Below, piece after piece: positions 37,254 to 45,326 of a stretch of DNA of 64,000 nt. Origin of the DNA: Arthrobacter sp. APC 3897 (GTDB lineage: Bacteria > Actinomycetota > Actinomycetes > Actinomycetales > Micrococcaceae); assembly GCF_030407495.1 (NCBI RefSeq), contig NZ_JASDDG010000014.1, forward strand, positions 28,757-92,756, read 5' to 3'. Position 1 is the first letter of the stretch. Each line of letters starts with the position of its first letter. The notes beneath the pieces are model-generated. The model was not told the DNA's origin and did no database searches. It worked only from the letters and a program-made list of their open reading frames with translations. The translations under genes were made by a program, and so were the position numbers.

Positions 37254-38261
37254 CTAAAGGGCATGAAGGTTGTTGCGGCCGGTGGCCCGCCCCCGGGAGT
37301 CCAGGATCTGCCCCAGCTGCTTCACGCTGCGCAGGACAACGGACCGGTCCAGCGTGGAAACACCCGGCAGCTTCACTTCCAGCTGCTGTTCCAAGCGTTG
37401 AATTTCCGCCAGGCTCTTCAGCCACACGCCCATGATGAGGTCATACGGCCCGATGGTGTGTGCCACCACGCGGAGCTCCTCGAGCTGGCGCAGCCGCCCT
37501 GCAACGCCGTCCAGCTTGGAGGCCGGAACGCGCAGGAAGTACCAGGCACTCACCGGCCATCCCGACCCGGCACGCACCACATCGGTGCGCTGACACAGCC
37601 TTCCGGAGGCTGCCATCTGCGCCATGGTGTCACGTATGTGGCGGGGGTTTAGATCCAGGGAGGTCCCGATGGCCGTGGCCGGCGCACGTCCGTCCTGATT
37701 GAGGACCGCGATGATCTTCTGTTCCAGGGCCGGGCTGCGTCCAGTTGCCCTGGCACCCCTGACGGCTGCGAGGGCCTGCACCTGCTTCGTTTCCCTGGCG
37801 TCCAGGGCCCGGATCCGCCATGAGCTGGCCTCGTGGATGTTGCGCGCAATCGGATGGCTCCGGGCCGACTCTATTCCCTGGATCACCGGCAGCTCCTCCA
37901 GCAGGTAAGTCCACAGCGCTGCCTCGCCGGGAGCGGCGATGGTGGCCACCAGGTCACGTCCGCCCGCTGTGAGATCCACACCGATGACTTCCGGCTTTTC
38001 TGCCAGTGCGGCGGCAACACGCTGGTTCGCTCCCGGGTGGCAGTTGATCTCCACCAGGGCGGCCGCTTTCCAGCTGCCCGGATCAAAGGTGCTGATCCAC
38101 GCCGCACCGGAGGCATTCAGATCCTGCCATCGGCGGTTGAGCGTGGCGGGGTCAGCTCCGATGACCGGTGCCAGCTGTGCCCAGGGGGCCCTCGGCGCAA
38201 TTTGCAGGGCGTTGATAATCCGTAGATCCAGCGGATGCAGAGAATAATCCTGCACTGACAT
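37254..38261 (-). CDS. Lrp/AsnC-family regulator with two tandem modules
   Basis: A 335-aa protein, about twice the usual Lrp length. The ATG at 38261 follows AGGAAATGAG. It has two winged-helix modules: LHPLDLRIINALQIAPRAPWAQLAPVIG (about residues 8-35) and PALEQKIIAVLNQDGRAPATAIGTSL (about 172-198). Each is followed by an AsnC/RAM-type ligand-binding region, the second ending in YDLIMGVWLKSLAEI. Such double AsnC proteins occur in actinobacteria and control adjacent transport or amino-acid genes. It is divergent from the MFS-amidohydrolase-SDR genes and is probably their regulator. Confidence 0.85.
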   Translation of the reverse strand: MSVQDYSLHPLDLRIINALQIAPRAPWAQLAPVIGADPATLNRRWQDLNASGAAWISTFDPGSWKAAALVEINCHPGANQRVAAALAEKPEVIGVDLTAGGRDLVATIAAPGEAALWTYLLEELPVIQGIESARSHPIARNIHEASSWRIRALDARETKQVQALAAVRGARATGRSPALEQKIIAVLNQDGRAPATAIGTSLDLNPRHIRDTMAQMAASGRLCQRTDVVRAGSGWPVSAWYFLRVPASKLDGVAGRLRQLEELRVVAHTIGPYDLIMGVWLKSLAEIQRLEQQLEVKLPGVSTLDRSVVLRSVKQLGQILDSRGRATGRNNLHAL

Positions 38262-38299
38262 CTCATTTCCTGTCCTGATCATGCATTCTGCGCCCTGTA

Positions 38300-38334
38300 G
38301 GGGACAATATCTGTACTTTGGGGACGACGATATC
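38300..38334. promoter_or_regulatory. Repeated GGGGAC...ATATC motif between the AsnC and MFS genes
   Basis: GGGGACAATATC (38300-38311) and GGGGACGACGATATC (38320-38334) form an imperfect direct repeat with a 20-bp period in the 96-bp divergent intergenic region. Two-turn spacing on one DNA face suits a multimeric Lrp/AsnC protein. It is a candidate operator, from position and repetition only. Confidence 0.4.
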
Positions 38335-38357
38335 AGCCAGCCTTCCCCACAGATCGG

Positions 38358-39851
38358 ATGACTATGAAGTCCTCTCCCCCAGCCGGTGCCAAGGCAACGG
38401 CAGCCGGCGGCGCCGTCGGCTTCCTGATTGTGATGGAATTCGGCTCCGGTCTGCTGCAGGGCTGGTTTCCGCCTCTGCTGGCACAGATCGGCACCGAGTT
38501 TTCCGTTGATGACGCCGCCCTGAACTGGGTCAGCGTGGTTTATCTGCTCATGACCGTGGCGTTTGTGCCGGTCATCGGCAAACTGGGCGATCTCTACGGG
38601 CACAAACGCCTGCTGCTGGTTACTGTCACACTGGTGGCCGCCGGGTCGATCATCGTTGCCTTTGCACCCAGTTTCAGTGTCCTGCTGCTGGGCCGCGCAC
38701 TACAGGCGCCCCTGGGCGCCTTCCTTCCGCTTGAGTTCGCCATTGTCCGCAGCAGGAGCGGGGAAACAGCCGGCCGCAGCATCGCCAAGCTGGTTGGGGC
38801 ACTTACCGTGGGCGGAGCGATCGGCGCCATGGTCTCCGGCATCCTCCTGGCCGTGGTGGACAACCTGACCATCGTCCTCCTGGTCCCGGCGGTCTTCATG
38901 CTTCTCTGCATTCCGGTAGTCGCATGGTTGGTGCCCGAAACCACCACGAGGAGCGCCGGGTCTGTCGACTGGCCGGGCGCGGCCCTGCTCACCGCGGGCC
39001 TGCTCACCACTCTCCTGGGCATCGCCAATGCCAGCAACTGGGGCTGGACATCGGCTCTGACCATCGGTTCCATAGCGGTGGGACTGGTACTGCTGGCCAT
39101 ATGGCTGCAGGTGGAACGCCGCGTGAAGTATCCCCTCGTCGATCTCCGGGTGCTGACCACGTCAGGCATCGGGCTGCCCATCCTGGGTGCATCCCTGTTC
39201 GGCGCGCAGATGTTCGGTTCGCAGACGGCCGGTTCGCTTTTCATCCTGACCGACCCCGGGACCCGCGGCTTCGGCCTCGGGCTGGATGCGGCCAGTGTTG
39301 GCCTCCTGTTCCTCGTTCTGGCGATGTCCAGTTTCGCCGGAGCCACGCTCGGGGATCGGATCGCCGGGCGCATCACGGCCAAATCCACCGTGGTCCTGGG
39401 GTCCCTGCTGGGAGTGCTGTCCTATGCGGCCATGATCGCGTTCTCCGCCAGCACAGTTCCCTTCCTGGCCGCAATGCTGGTCGGCGCCTTCGGGAACGGC
39501 CTGATCCTCGGCGTCCTGCCGGCCATCGTCGTCAAGAAGGCGCCTGAAGACTCCGTTGCCGTTGCCTCAGCCCTGTACAACACATCACGAACCGCTGCCG
39601 GATCGGTGGGGGGAGCCGTGTTTGCCCTGGTCATGTCCGCTTTCCTGGTCACGCTCCAAATCGACGGCGAGAGCACCACCGCTTCGGCAAACACGTCGTA
39701 TTTGCTGGTGTGGGGCATCTGCGCGGTTCTGTCGCTCACTCTGGCACTCGTGGCATTGAAGTTCCGCAGCGCAGAAGACACCGCCGCACCGGAAAGCGCC
39801 GGGATACAAACCATTCCGTCCGCTGCGCCGCAAAGGGAGCACAAAGCATGA
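38358..39851 (+). CDS. MFS transporter (14-helix DHA2-like)
   Basis: A 497-aa major facilitator with roughly fourteen hydrophobic segments. Motif A is GKLGDLYGHKRLL near residue 76. A second cytoplasmic loop GDRIAGRITAKSTV lies near 334. Proteins of this size class usually exchange drugs or organic anions with protons. It is the first gene of a plus-strand unit, and its stop overlaps the amidohydrolase start (ATGA), so the two are co-translated. It could import the amide that the amidohydrolase cleaves or export a product. Confidence 0.88.
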   Translation: MTMKSSPPAGAKATAAGGAVGFLIVMEFGSGLLQGWFPPLLAQIGTEFSVDDAALNWVSVVYLLMTVAFVPVIGKLGDLYGHKRLLLVTVTLVAAGSIIVAFAPSFSVLLLGRALQAPLGAFLPLEFAIVRSRSGETAGRSIAKLVGALTVGGAIGAMVSGILLAVVDNLTIVLLVPAVFMLLCIPVVAWLVPETTTRSAGSVDWPGAALLTAGLLTTLLGIANASNWGWTSALTIGSIAVGLVLLAIWLQVERRVKYPLVDLRVLTTSGIGLPILGASLFGAQMFGSQTAGSLFILTDPGTRGFGLGLDAASVGLLFLVLAMSSFAGATLGDRIAGRITAKSTVVLGSLLGVLSYAAMIAFSASTVPFLAAMLVGAFGNGLILGVLPAIVVKKAPEDSVAVASALYNTSRTAAGSVGGAVFALVMSAFLVTLQIDGESTTASANTSYLLVWGICAVLSLTLALVALKFRSAEDTAAPESAGIQTIPSAAPQREHKA

Positions 39852-41095
39852 GTTCGACGACGACGTCCGTCACCGTGAAGGCCGCTGTCCAGGAAGGGTT
39901 GGCCCGGCACCGGCCGCAGGTCCTGGCCCTGTCGGCGCAGCTGCACGCCGATCCTGAGGTTGCTTTCGAGGAACACCGCTCGGCGGCCAGGGTTATCGCA
40001 GTGCTTGAAGAGGCAGGATTTGACACCGTCATGGGGTGTTACGGCTTGCCCACTGCAGTTGAAGCGGTGTACGGCTCGGGATCGCTGCGCGTCATTCTTT
40101 GTGCCGAATATGATGCGCTGCCCGGGATCGGCCACGCATGCGGTCACAACATCATCGCCTCTTCCACCGTGGGGGCAGCGCTTGCCCTGGCCGAGGCAGC
40201 ACAGGAACTGGATTTGACCGTGGTTTTGCTGGGCACACCCGCGGAGGAAGAGGGCGGCGGCAAGGTGCTCCTGTTGGAAGCCGGCGCCTTCGCCGACGCC
40301 CATCTTGCGTTATCGGCCCATCCTGTACCGGGGGTGGACATAGATTGCAGCGGGACCTCATCGCAGGGCTGCGACCGGTTCTATGTGACCTTCCGGGGCA
40401 AGGCGTCGCATGCCGCAGCTGCACCCTCCAGCGGCATCAATGCCCTGAATGCCGCAACCGTGGCCCAAGTGGCCATTGGCCTGCTGCGCCAGCAGTTGCC
40501 TGACGGCATCCGCATCAATGCCCTCGTCACCGCCGGCGGCTCGGCCATCAACGTCATTCCGGAACAGGCACAACTGGCACTGGAGGTTCGGGCCCACGAT
40601 GCAGCCGTTCAGAATGACGTCACGCAAAAAATCCTGCTGGCGTGCGAAGGGGCGGCGCTGGCCACCGGGTGCAGCTGGTCAACCGAGCAGCCTTCCCCGG
40701 CTTACCTGCCTCTCCGGCAGCACGAAGGCCTTCTTGAGCTGTGGAACCGGAACCTCAGAGCGACGGGCCGCACTCTGATCAGTCCGCCGGCCGGCAGCGG
40801 AGGCGGAGGCGGCTCCACAGATATGGGAAACGTTTCACAGGTCATGCCGGCCATCCACCCGGTCATTGCCGTGCTCGGATCACAGGGAATGCCGCATACC
40901 GCCGCCTTTGCCGATGAGACCTCCGGTCCGGAAGCTGACGCGGCCGTCATGGATGCGGCCTTGGCCCTCGCCTGGACCGTTGTGGATGCTGCCGGCTCTC
41001 CCGAGCTGCGGGATTCCCTGTGCCGGGCGCGCGATGAACGGCGGCGGTTGGCAGACGAACCAGCGGCCGGGGGCCGCGGGCAGCTCTCCTGTTAG
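39848..41095 (+). CDS. M20 family amidohydrolase
   Basis: A 415-aa metallopeptidase-fold amidohydrolase of the M20D/AbgB-like group. Metal ligands: AEYDALPGIGHACGHN near residue 83 (Asp, His, Cys-Gly-His) and LLGTPAEEEGGGK near 127 (Glu pair). The dimerisation domain starts near FRGKASHAAAAPSSGINAL (about 180). The late HTAAFADE (near 353) supplies the final metal His region. Relatives hydrolyse N-acyl amino acids or p-aminobenzoyl-glutamate. The start at 39848 overlaps the MFS stop. The substrate is probably the compound moved by the MFS protein. Confidence 0.9.
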   Translation: MSSTTTSVTVKAAVQEGLARHRPQVLALSAQLHADPEVAFEEHRSAARVIAVLEEAGFDTVMGCYGLPTAVEAVYGSGSLRVILCAEYDALPGIGHACGHNIIASSTVGAALALAEAAQELDLTVVLLGTPAEEEGGGKVLLLEAGAFADAHLALSAHPVPGVDIDCSGTSSQGCDRFYVTFRGKASHAAAAPSSGINALNAATVAQVAIGLLRQQLPDGIRINALVTAGGSAINVIPEQAQLALEVRAHDAAVQNDVTQKILLACEGAALATGCSWSTEQPSPAYLPLRQHEGLLELWNRNLRATGRTLISPPAGSGGGGGSTDMGNVSQVMPAIHPVIAVLGSQGMPHTAAFADETSGPEADAAVMDAALALAWTVVDAAGSPELRDSLCRARDERRRLADEPAAGGRGQLSC

Positions 41096-41160
41096 CATGC
41101 ACTGACGCCGTGAGCTACGTATATGAACCGGGAACGAGTTCAACAACCAGAGGATTGACG

Positions 41161-41958
41161 ATGACAGGCAATGAGCTGAAGGGCCGGGTTGCACTGGTGA
41201 CGGGCGGCGGTGACGGGCTCGGGCAAGGGATCGCCCGCCGCTTCGCTCAGGCCGGAGCTGCGGTTCTTATTGCGGAGTTCGACGACGCCACAGGGCAGGC
41301 CACGGCTGACGGCATCAACAACGACGGCGGCCAGGCAGCCTTTGTCCACTGCGACGTGACGGACAAGTTGCAGATGGATGCTGCAGTTCAAACTGCCGTA
41401 GATGACTTCGGTTCCATCGACATCCTCGTCAACAACGCGTACCGCAGCTGGGGCATCCACCGGGTCGAGGACAAAACCGACGAAGAGTATGAAGCGAATT
41501 TCGCGATGAACGTGCTCGCACCGAACTGGGCCATGAAGAAGGCATTTCCCGTCATGAAGGCGCAGCAGTGGGGCCGGATCATCAACGTCAGCTCCCTCAA
41601 CGGCGTCAACGCCCATATGGGCACTGCCGCCTACAATGCCAGCAAAGAAGCCCTGCGTGCCCTCACCCGCACAGCAGCCCGGGAGTGGGCTCCGTACGGC
41701 ATCACCGCGAACATCATGTGCCCGGCCGTGGCGTCGGCGGCTTATCGGAAATACGCTGAGCTGCACCCCGAGGCGGCTGCCGCCACGGATGCTGCGCTGC
41801 CCATGGGGCGTATGGGAGACGCGGAATCAGATCTTGGCGGCGTTGCCGTGTTCCTGGCCAGCGAGGATGCCGGATACCTCACCGGCAATACCCTTTTCGT
41901 AGACGGGGGCAGCCACATCAACGGCTCGCCCTGGGATCCCCGGTTCCCGGAAAAGTAA
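41161..41958 (+). CDS. Short-chain dehydrogenase/reductase
   Basis: A 265-aa SDR oxidoreductase. The ATG at 41161 follows AGAGGA. Cofactor motif VTGGGDGLGQGIA lies near residue 12, followed by NNAYRSWG near 90 in place of the common NNAG. The catalytic Ser lies near 141 (INVSSLNG), and YNASK provides the Tyr and Lys near 154-158. The C-terminal DAGYLTGNTLFVDGG is standard. An acidic residue ends the second strand (EFDDA), favouring NAD. It is probably part of the AsnC-MFS-amidohydrolase module, acting on the released alcohol or ketone. Confidence 0.9.
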   Translation: MTGNELKGRVALVTGGGDGLGQGIARRFAQAGAAVLIAEFDDATGQATADGINNDGGQAAFVHCDVTDKLQMDAAVQTAVDDFGSIDILVNNAYRSWGIHRVEDKTDEEYEANFAMNVLAPNWAMKKAFPVMKAQQWGRIINVSSLNGVNAHMGTAAYNASKEALRALTRTAAREWAPYGITANIMCPAVASAAYRKYAELHPEAAAATDAALPMGRMGDAESDLGGVAVFLASEDAGYLTGNTLFVDGGSHINGSPWDPRFPEK

Positions 41959-41976
41959 GCCGGGGGAGGGAAGACG

Positions 41977-42435
41977 TTGGAACCCGCGGATGACGCCGAG
42001 AAACGTTTCGCCTACGAAAACCGGACCTGGGCAGAGCTACCTCTGCGGTTGAGGAGGTTTTACCTGTGGCTGGTCCTGGTCTTCATACTGGTGGACCCGC
42101 TCGCTCGTGTCCTTCTGCGTGCACTCGGCCTGTCCGAGCCGGTGTCCTCGACTCTGGGGCTGGTTTTATCCCTCCTGATCCTGACGCCTTTTGGATTAGC
42201 GGCGCGGCGGGAGGCCCGGGAGCGCAAAGAAGGCGGCCTGGTGCCGCGCGTCCCTGAAGTCACTCATCGCACAGTGACCGGATGGATGGTCGCGGCCATC
42301 CTGCTCTGGATACTGTACGGATTCCTGGTCGTGTCTCAGGGGTTTGTTCTTCCGGTGCTCCCGCTCCTTGTATCCTTCTTCGCTGCGCTCCGCTGGACGC
42401 AGAGCAGGCCGCAGAGAGGGGCGCCTCCCGGTTAG
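41977..42435 (+). CDS. Small integral membrane protein
   Basis: A 152-aa protein from a TTG at 41977 preceded by GGGGGAGGG. Four hydrophobic segments are visible (about residues 29-48, 58-75, 100-118, 121-138), with a basic loop RREARERKEGG between the second and third. No family is recognised. It follows the SDR by 18 bp and may be read with it. Its stop codon overlaps the convergent mscL stop. Confidence 0.65.
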   Translation: MEPADDAEKRFAYENRTWAELPLRLRRFYLWLVLVFILVDPLARVLLRALGLSEPVSSTLGLVLSLLILTPFGLAARREARERKEGGLVPRVPEVTHRTVTGWMVAAILLWILYGFLVVSQGFVLPVLPLLVSFFAALRWTQSRPQRGAPPG

Positions 42436-42860
42436 TGTTTCGGCCCGTCCGGGGAGTGTGAGGTCCCGTTCGGCGGCTGCGACGTCAGAGCATCCCGGAT
42501 TTCAGTCAGCAGCATCACCTGCGGATCCGCACTCTGCTCCGGGGTGATCCCAAGCCTGCGGTTGCGCCGTTCGATCATCTTGTTCATCGGCAGCACAATC
42601 ACGAAGTACACGGCAGCCGCGATAAGCAGGAAATTAACGACGGCGGTCAGCAGGACGCCGAACTGAATCTGGTTCCCATTGAAGTCGACAGCCGCGAAAC
42701 TGTCGAAGTTCGGCGAACCGACAAGCCCGGAGATGAACGGCATAAGCACCGAGTTGACCAGGGCATTCACGACGGTCGTAAAGGCTGCGCCGATGATGAC
42801 GGCAACCGCCAGGTCCAGGACGTTGCCCTTCATGATGAAGTCTTTGAATCCCTTTAGCAT
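42432..42860 (-). CDS. mscL: Large-conductance mechanosensitive channel
   Basis: A 142-aa MscL, the emergency valve that opens under membrane tension during hypo-osmotic shock. The N-terminal helix MLKGFKDFIMKGNVLDLAVAVI includes the pore-lining glycine/alanine helix with IIGAAFTTVV. A periplasmic loop (about 50-72) and second helix FLLIAAAVYFVIV follow. A basic cluster (RRNRR) and a cytoplasmic helix near the C-terminus complete the fold. Length is typical. Confidence 0.95.
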   Translation of the reverse strand: MLKGFKDFIMKGNVLDLAVAVIIGAAFTTVVNALVNSVLMPFISGLVGSPNFDSFAAVDFNGNQIQFGVLLTAVVNFLLIAAAVYFVIVLPMNKMIERRNRRLGITPEQSADPQVMLLTEIRDALTSQPPNGTSHSPDGPKH

Positions 42861-42982
42861 CCCGCAAGACTAACCGCCCCGGGTCCGGCAGCGCAGCCCT
42901 CCCCGAAGAATCAGGGCTTCCGCACCAGAATTCGCTCGTCCGAGAGGCCGGCGCACACGGATAAGGATGTTGCTGCGGCTCC

Positions 42983-43756
42983 CTACCCCGCCAGGCAGAA
43001 ATACGCCATCCCGAGTACGCCCCGGTAGCCCTCTTCATATGCGGCGCGCTGTTCCTCATACTGCCTGCGTACCTGCCCTGCGGCGGGGTGGTGGGCATCA
43101 TGTGCTTCAAGCCAACGGGTAAACCTGCCGCGATATCCGGACTCGAAGTCGTCCCACTCCTGAATGCCTGCAAGGTCCTCGTCCACCACCTCGAAACCGG
43201 CGGCGCGGATCAGCTCGTGCAGCGCATCTGCTGTCAGATATTCGTCATCACGTCCGGCCAGAGGAGCGGTGGCAGCCGGATGGGGTACTGCTGACCAGAC
43301 CGCTTCGCCGTAGACGAGCCGGCCCCCGGGGAGCACCAGAGCCCGAAGGGAACGCAGGGCTGCGGCGTAGTCAAGCGGTTGGGCGTCCTCTACCGGCGGC
43401 CCCCAGATCTGACTCGCGCCAATGCAGATGAGAGCGTCGGCGGGGCGATACTGCGCTTCTGCCCCCGGCATCAAGTCAAAGGTCACCCTGTTGAGCAGTC
43501 CACGAGCCGATGCCTGCTGCCCCGCCCGGTCGATGGATGCGGAAGCACTGTCCACTCCGCGTCCCCGTGCCTGCGGGGCTGACATCAAGACCCGAAGCAG
43601 CAGTTCACCCCAGCCGCACCCCATGTCCAGAACCCGAGCCGGCGCCGGGTCGGACAAGAACGCAACAAGATGGGCCGCACGCTCCTCAGAAAGCGGAGTG
43701 AGCCAGGTCAGGGACTCATAGAGGGGCGGCAGTTCAACTGCAGTGTCGTCGGCCAT
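42983..43756 (-). CDS. SAM-dependent methyltransferase
   Basis: A 257-aa class I methyltransferase if started at the ATG 43756 (MADDTAVELPP); upstream ATGs at 43780/43777 remain possible because GGGAGG lies between them. The SAM motif I is VLDMGCGWGELLLR near residue 42, with the acidic motif II GRGVDSASASID near 67 and motif LRALVLPGGRLVYGE near 138. The acceptor is unknown. It is not clearly linked to either neighbour. Confidence 0.85.
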   Translation of the reverse strand: MADDTAVELPPLYESLTWLTPLSEERAAHLVAFLSDPAPARVLDMGCGWGELLLRVLMSAPQARGRGVDSASASIDRAGQQASARGLLNRVTFDLMPGAEAQYRPADALICIGASQIWGPPVEDAQPLDYAAALRSLRALVLPGGRLVYGEAVWSAVPHPAATAPLAGRDDEYLTADALHELIRAAGFEVVDEDLAGIQEWDDFESGYRGRFTRWLEAHDAHHPAAGQVRRQYEEQRAAYEEGYRGVLGMAYFCLAG

Positions 43757-43991
43757 TCGGCGATGTCCTCCCTGCATCATGATCAGGGAATGCGGCGATC
43801 AGGTCCTGCGTACCCAGTCCGGCGCAGCCGGCAAGGAGCGGCCCGATCCACACCATAGGTTGTTCCTGCCGCAGTGTCTCTGTCACTTTGAAAACCTGCG
43901 CCGGCACCTTCGGGAACCCGGCCGGAGGACAGTGCTGTCCTGAAGTTGGCACGGTGGGCCACCCTTCAGGTAGTCCCGGCCAAGCGTCGTC

Positions 43992-45191
43992 CTATTTGAT
44001 GCGTCCAACAAGAGTTTGTATGGCCACCGCAGCCGCCCCTCGGGCCCATACCCCAAAATCCGGGTCCCCAACCAGGATTCTCACGGCTGATGCTTCGGGG
44101 TCGCGGTCGCTCCGAAGTGCTTCATCGAGGGAGGCCTCCGCGAGCGAGACGAAACCGATACCTTCGCCGGCGAGGATGACCGTGTCGACCATGGTGAGGT
44201 TAGCGACGGCAGCGATCATTCTGCCGAGAGCCTGACCTGAGGTTTGGACGACGGAAAGCGCTACCGGATCGCCCGCCCCGGCCAGTGCCATCACATCGTC
44301 GTAGGACACCTCACGGCCGAGGCCGTCAGCGACCATCCCGCAGATACTCGGGATGGAGAGCATGGCAGTCGAACAGCCCTTATGCCCCTCCAGACAGACA
44401 GGTCCGCTGGCGTCGAGGGGGAAATGGCCGCCCAAACCCAACCCGGTATCACCGGTTACCATCTGGCGCCCCCGCATGACCAGGCCGTAACCGACACCTG
44501 CGCCGGTGGTGATCACGGCGAAGTTGTCCAGACCCCGGCCGAGCCCGAACCAGTGCTCGGCTTCGGTCAGCGCAACGACGTCGTTCGCGACCACCACGGC
44601 AAGCCCGAGCTTCCTTTCGAGGGCTCCCCCAAGATCAACGTTCCGCCAGCCCAGAAAAGGCGCGCGGGCCACTAAACGGGAACCACGGACCTGCCCGCCG
44701 ACGGACACGCCAAGAGCCGAGGGTTCCTTGGTGCCAACGCTCAGGGCCAGGCGCGTCATGAGCTCGCTGACGGCCTCGACGACGTGCTCAAGTGAACTGC
44801 TCTTGAGGTCAATGACGTCCTCGGCGAGCACCGAGGCGCGCAGATCTGTTGCCACACCGAATGCTTGCCGGCCGGTGAGTTTCACCCCAATGTGCCATTG
44901 AGCGTCCACTTGGACATCCAAGGGCCGGACCGGGCGCCCAACCCCACCCGCGCCGGGTTCAGCTGTCTCGATGAGAAATCCATCTTCAAGCAGCGGTTTG
45001 CTCAGGCGTGTGAGGCTTGCCGCCGAGAGGCCGAGCTTACGGGCAAGGGTGCCGCGGGTGATAGGCCCGTGAATGAGCACCTCGCGCACGAGTTCATGCC
45101 TGGGTGAGGATTCTTCCGGTTCCGGCGCGGAGCCGGCCGCCCGGGGTTGGTCAGGCCAGTGCTCCTCCAGCGTCGACCCGGTCACACTCAT
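43992..45191 (-). CDS. ROK-family transcriptional repressor
   Basis: A 399-aa ROK protein with an N-terminal helix-turn-helix (ITRGTLARKLGLSAASLTRLSKPLLEDG, about residues 44-71) and a sugar-kinase-like domain. The ROK glycine motif ITTGAGVGYGLV lies near 230, with GLGLGGHFPLD near 252 and the zinc region CLEGHKGCSTAM near 266. It is divergent from the alpha-galactosidase-ABC genes and should repress them until a galactoside-derived sugar binds. The ATG at 45191 has no Shine-Dalgarno. CATAAT (minus strand, 45203-45198) lies 6 nt upstream, suggesting a leaderless mRNA. Confidence 0.9.
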   Translation of the reverse strand: MSVTGSTLEEHWPDQPRAAGSAPEPEESSPRHELVREVLIHGPITRGTLARKLGLSAASLTRLSKPLLEDGFLIETAEPGAGGVGRPVRPLDVQVDAQWHIGVKLTGRQAFGVATDLRASVLAEDVIDLKSSSLEHVVEAVSELMTRLALSVGTKEPSALGVSVGGQVRGSRLVARAPFLGWRNVDLGGALERKLGLAVVVANDVVALTEAEHWFGLGRGLDNFAVITTGAGVGYGLVMRGRQMVTGDTGLGLGGHFPLDASGPVCLEGHKGCSTAMLSIPSICGMVADGLGREVSYDDVMALAGAGDPVALSVVQTSGQALGRMIAAVANLTMVDTVILAGEGIGFVSLAEASLDEALRSDRDPEASAVRILVGDPDFGVWARGAAAVAIQTLVGRIK

Positions 45192-45218
45192 ACCCCGATT
45201 ATGCCCTACCGGTGAATA

Positions 45219-45233
45219 TTTCTGTAAAGGAAA
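45219..45233. promoter_or_regulatory. Candidate ROK operator at the regulator's own promoter
   Basis: TTTC (45219-45222) and GAAA (45230-45233) form an inverted pair separated by 7 bp. On the minus strand the site contains TTTACA (45228-45223), a -35-like hexamer for the ROK gene. It resembles the TTTC-N6-GAAA pair at the alpha-galactosidase promoter. Confidence 0.35.
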
Positions 45234-45291
45234 GAACAACCTGCGGCGAGAGGCAAGCCCCTCTCACTTTGTCCTAGCTTCCCCAAAATGC

Positions 45292-45326
45292 TTGACGTGT
45301 GATTATTTTCACCGTAGAAATTACTA
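45292..45326 (+). promoter_or_regulatory. Promoter of the alpha-galactosidase operon with overlapping palindrome
   Basis: TTGACG (-35, 45292-45297), a 17-bp spacer, and TAGAAA (-10, 45315-45320) place the transcription start at about 45327, on the ATG itself. TTTC-ACCGTA-GAAA (45307-45320) is an inverted repeat overlapping the -10, a fitting site for the divergent ROK repressor. Confidence 0.6.

Noticed and set aside
43734..43952. 72-codon minus-strand frame upstream of the methyltransferase
   Set aside because: A few stretches look protein-like (VTETLRQEQPMVWIG), but it overlaps the methyltransferase start region, has no clear ribosome binding site and matches no family I know.
45219..45320. 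Catabolite-repression CRE site in the alpha-galactosidase promoter region
   Set aside because: No sequence close to a LacI/CcpA-type palindrome with a central CG; the symmetric pairs seen are TTTC/GAAA, better suited to the ROK protein.
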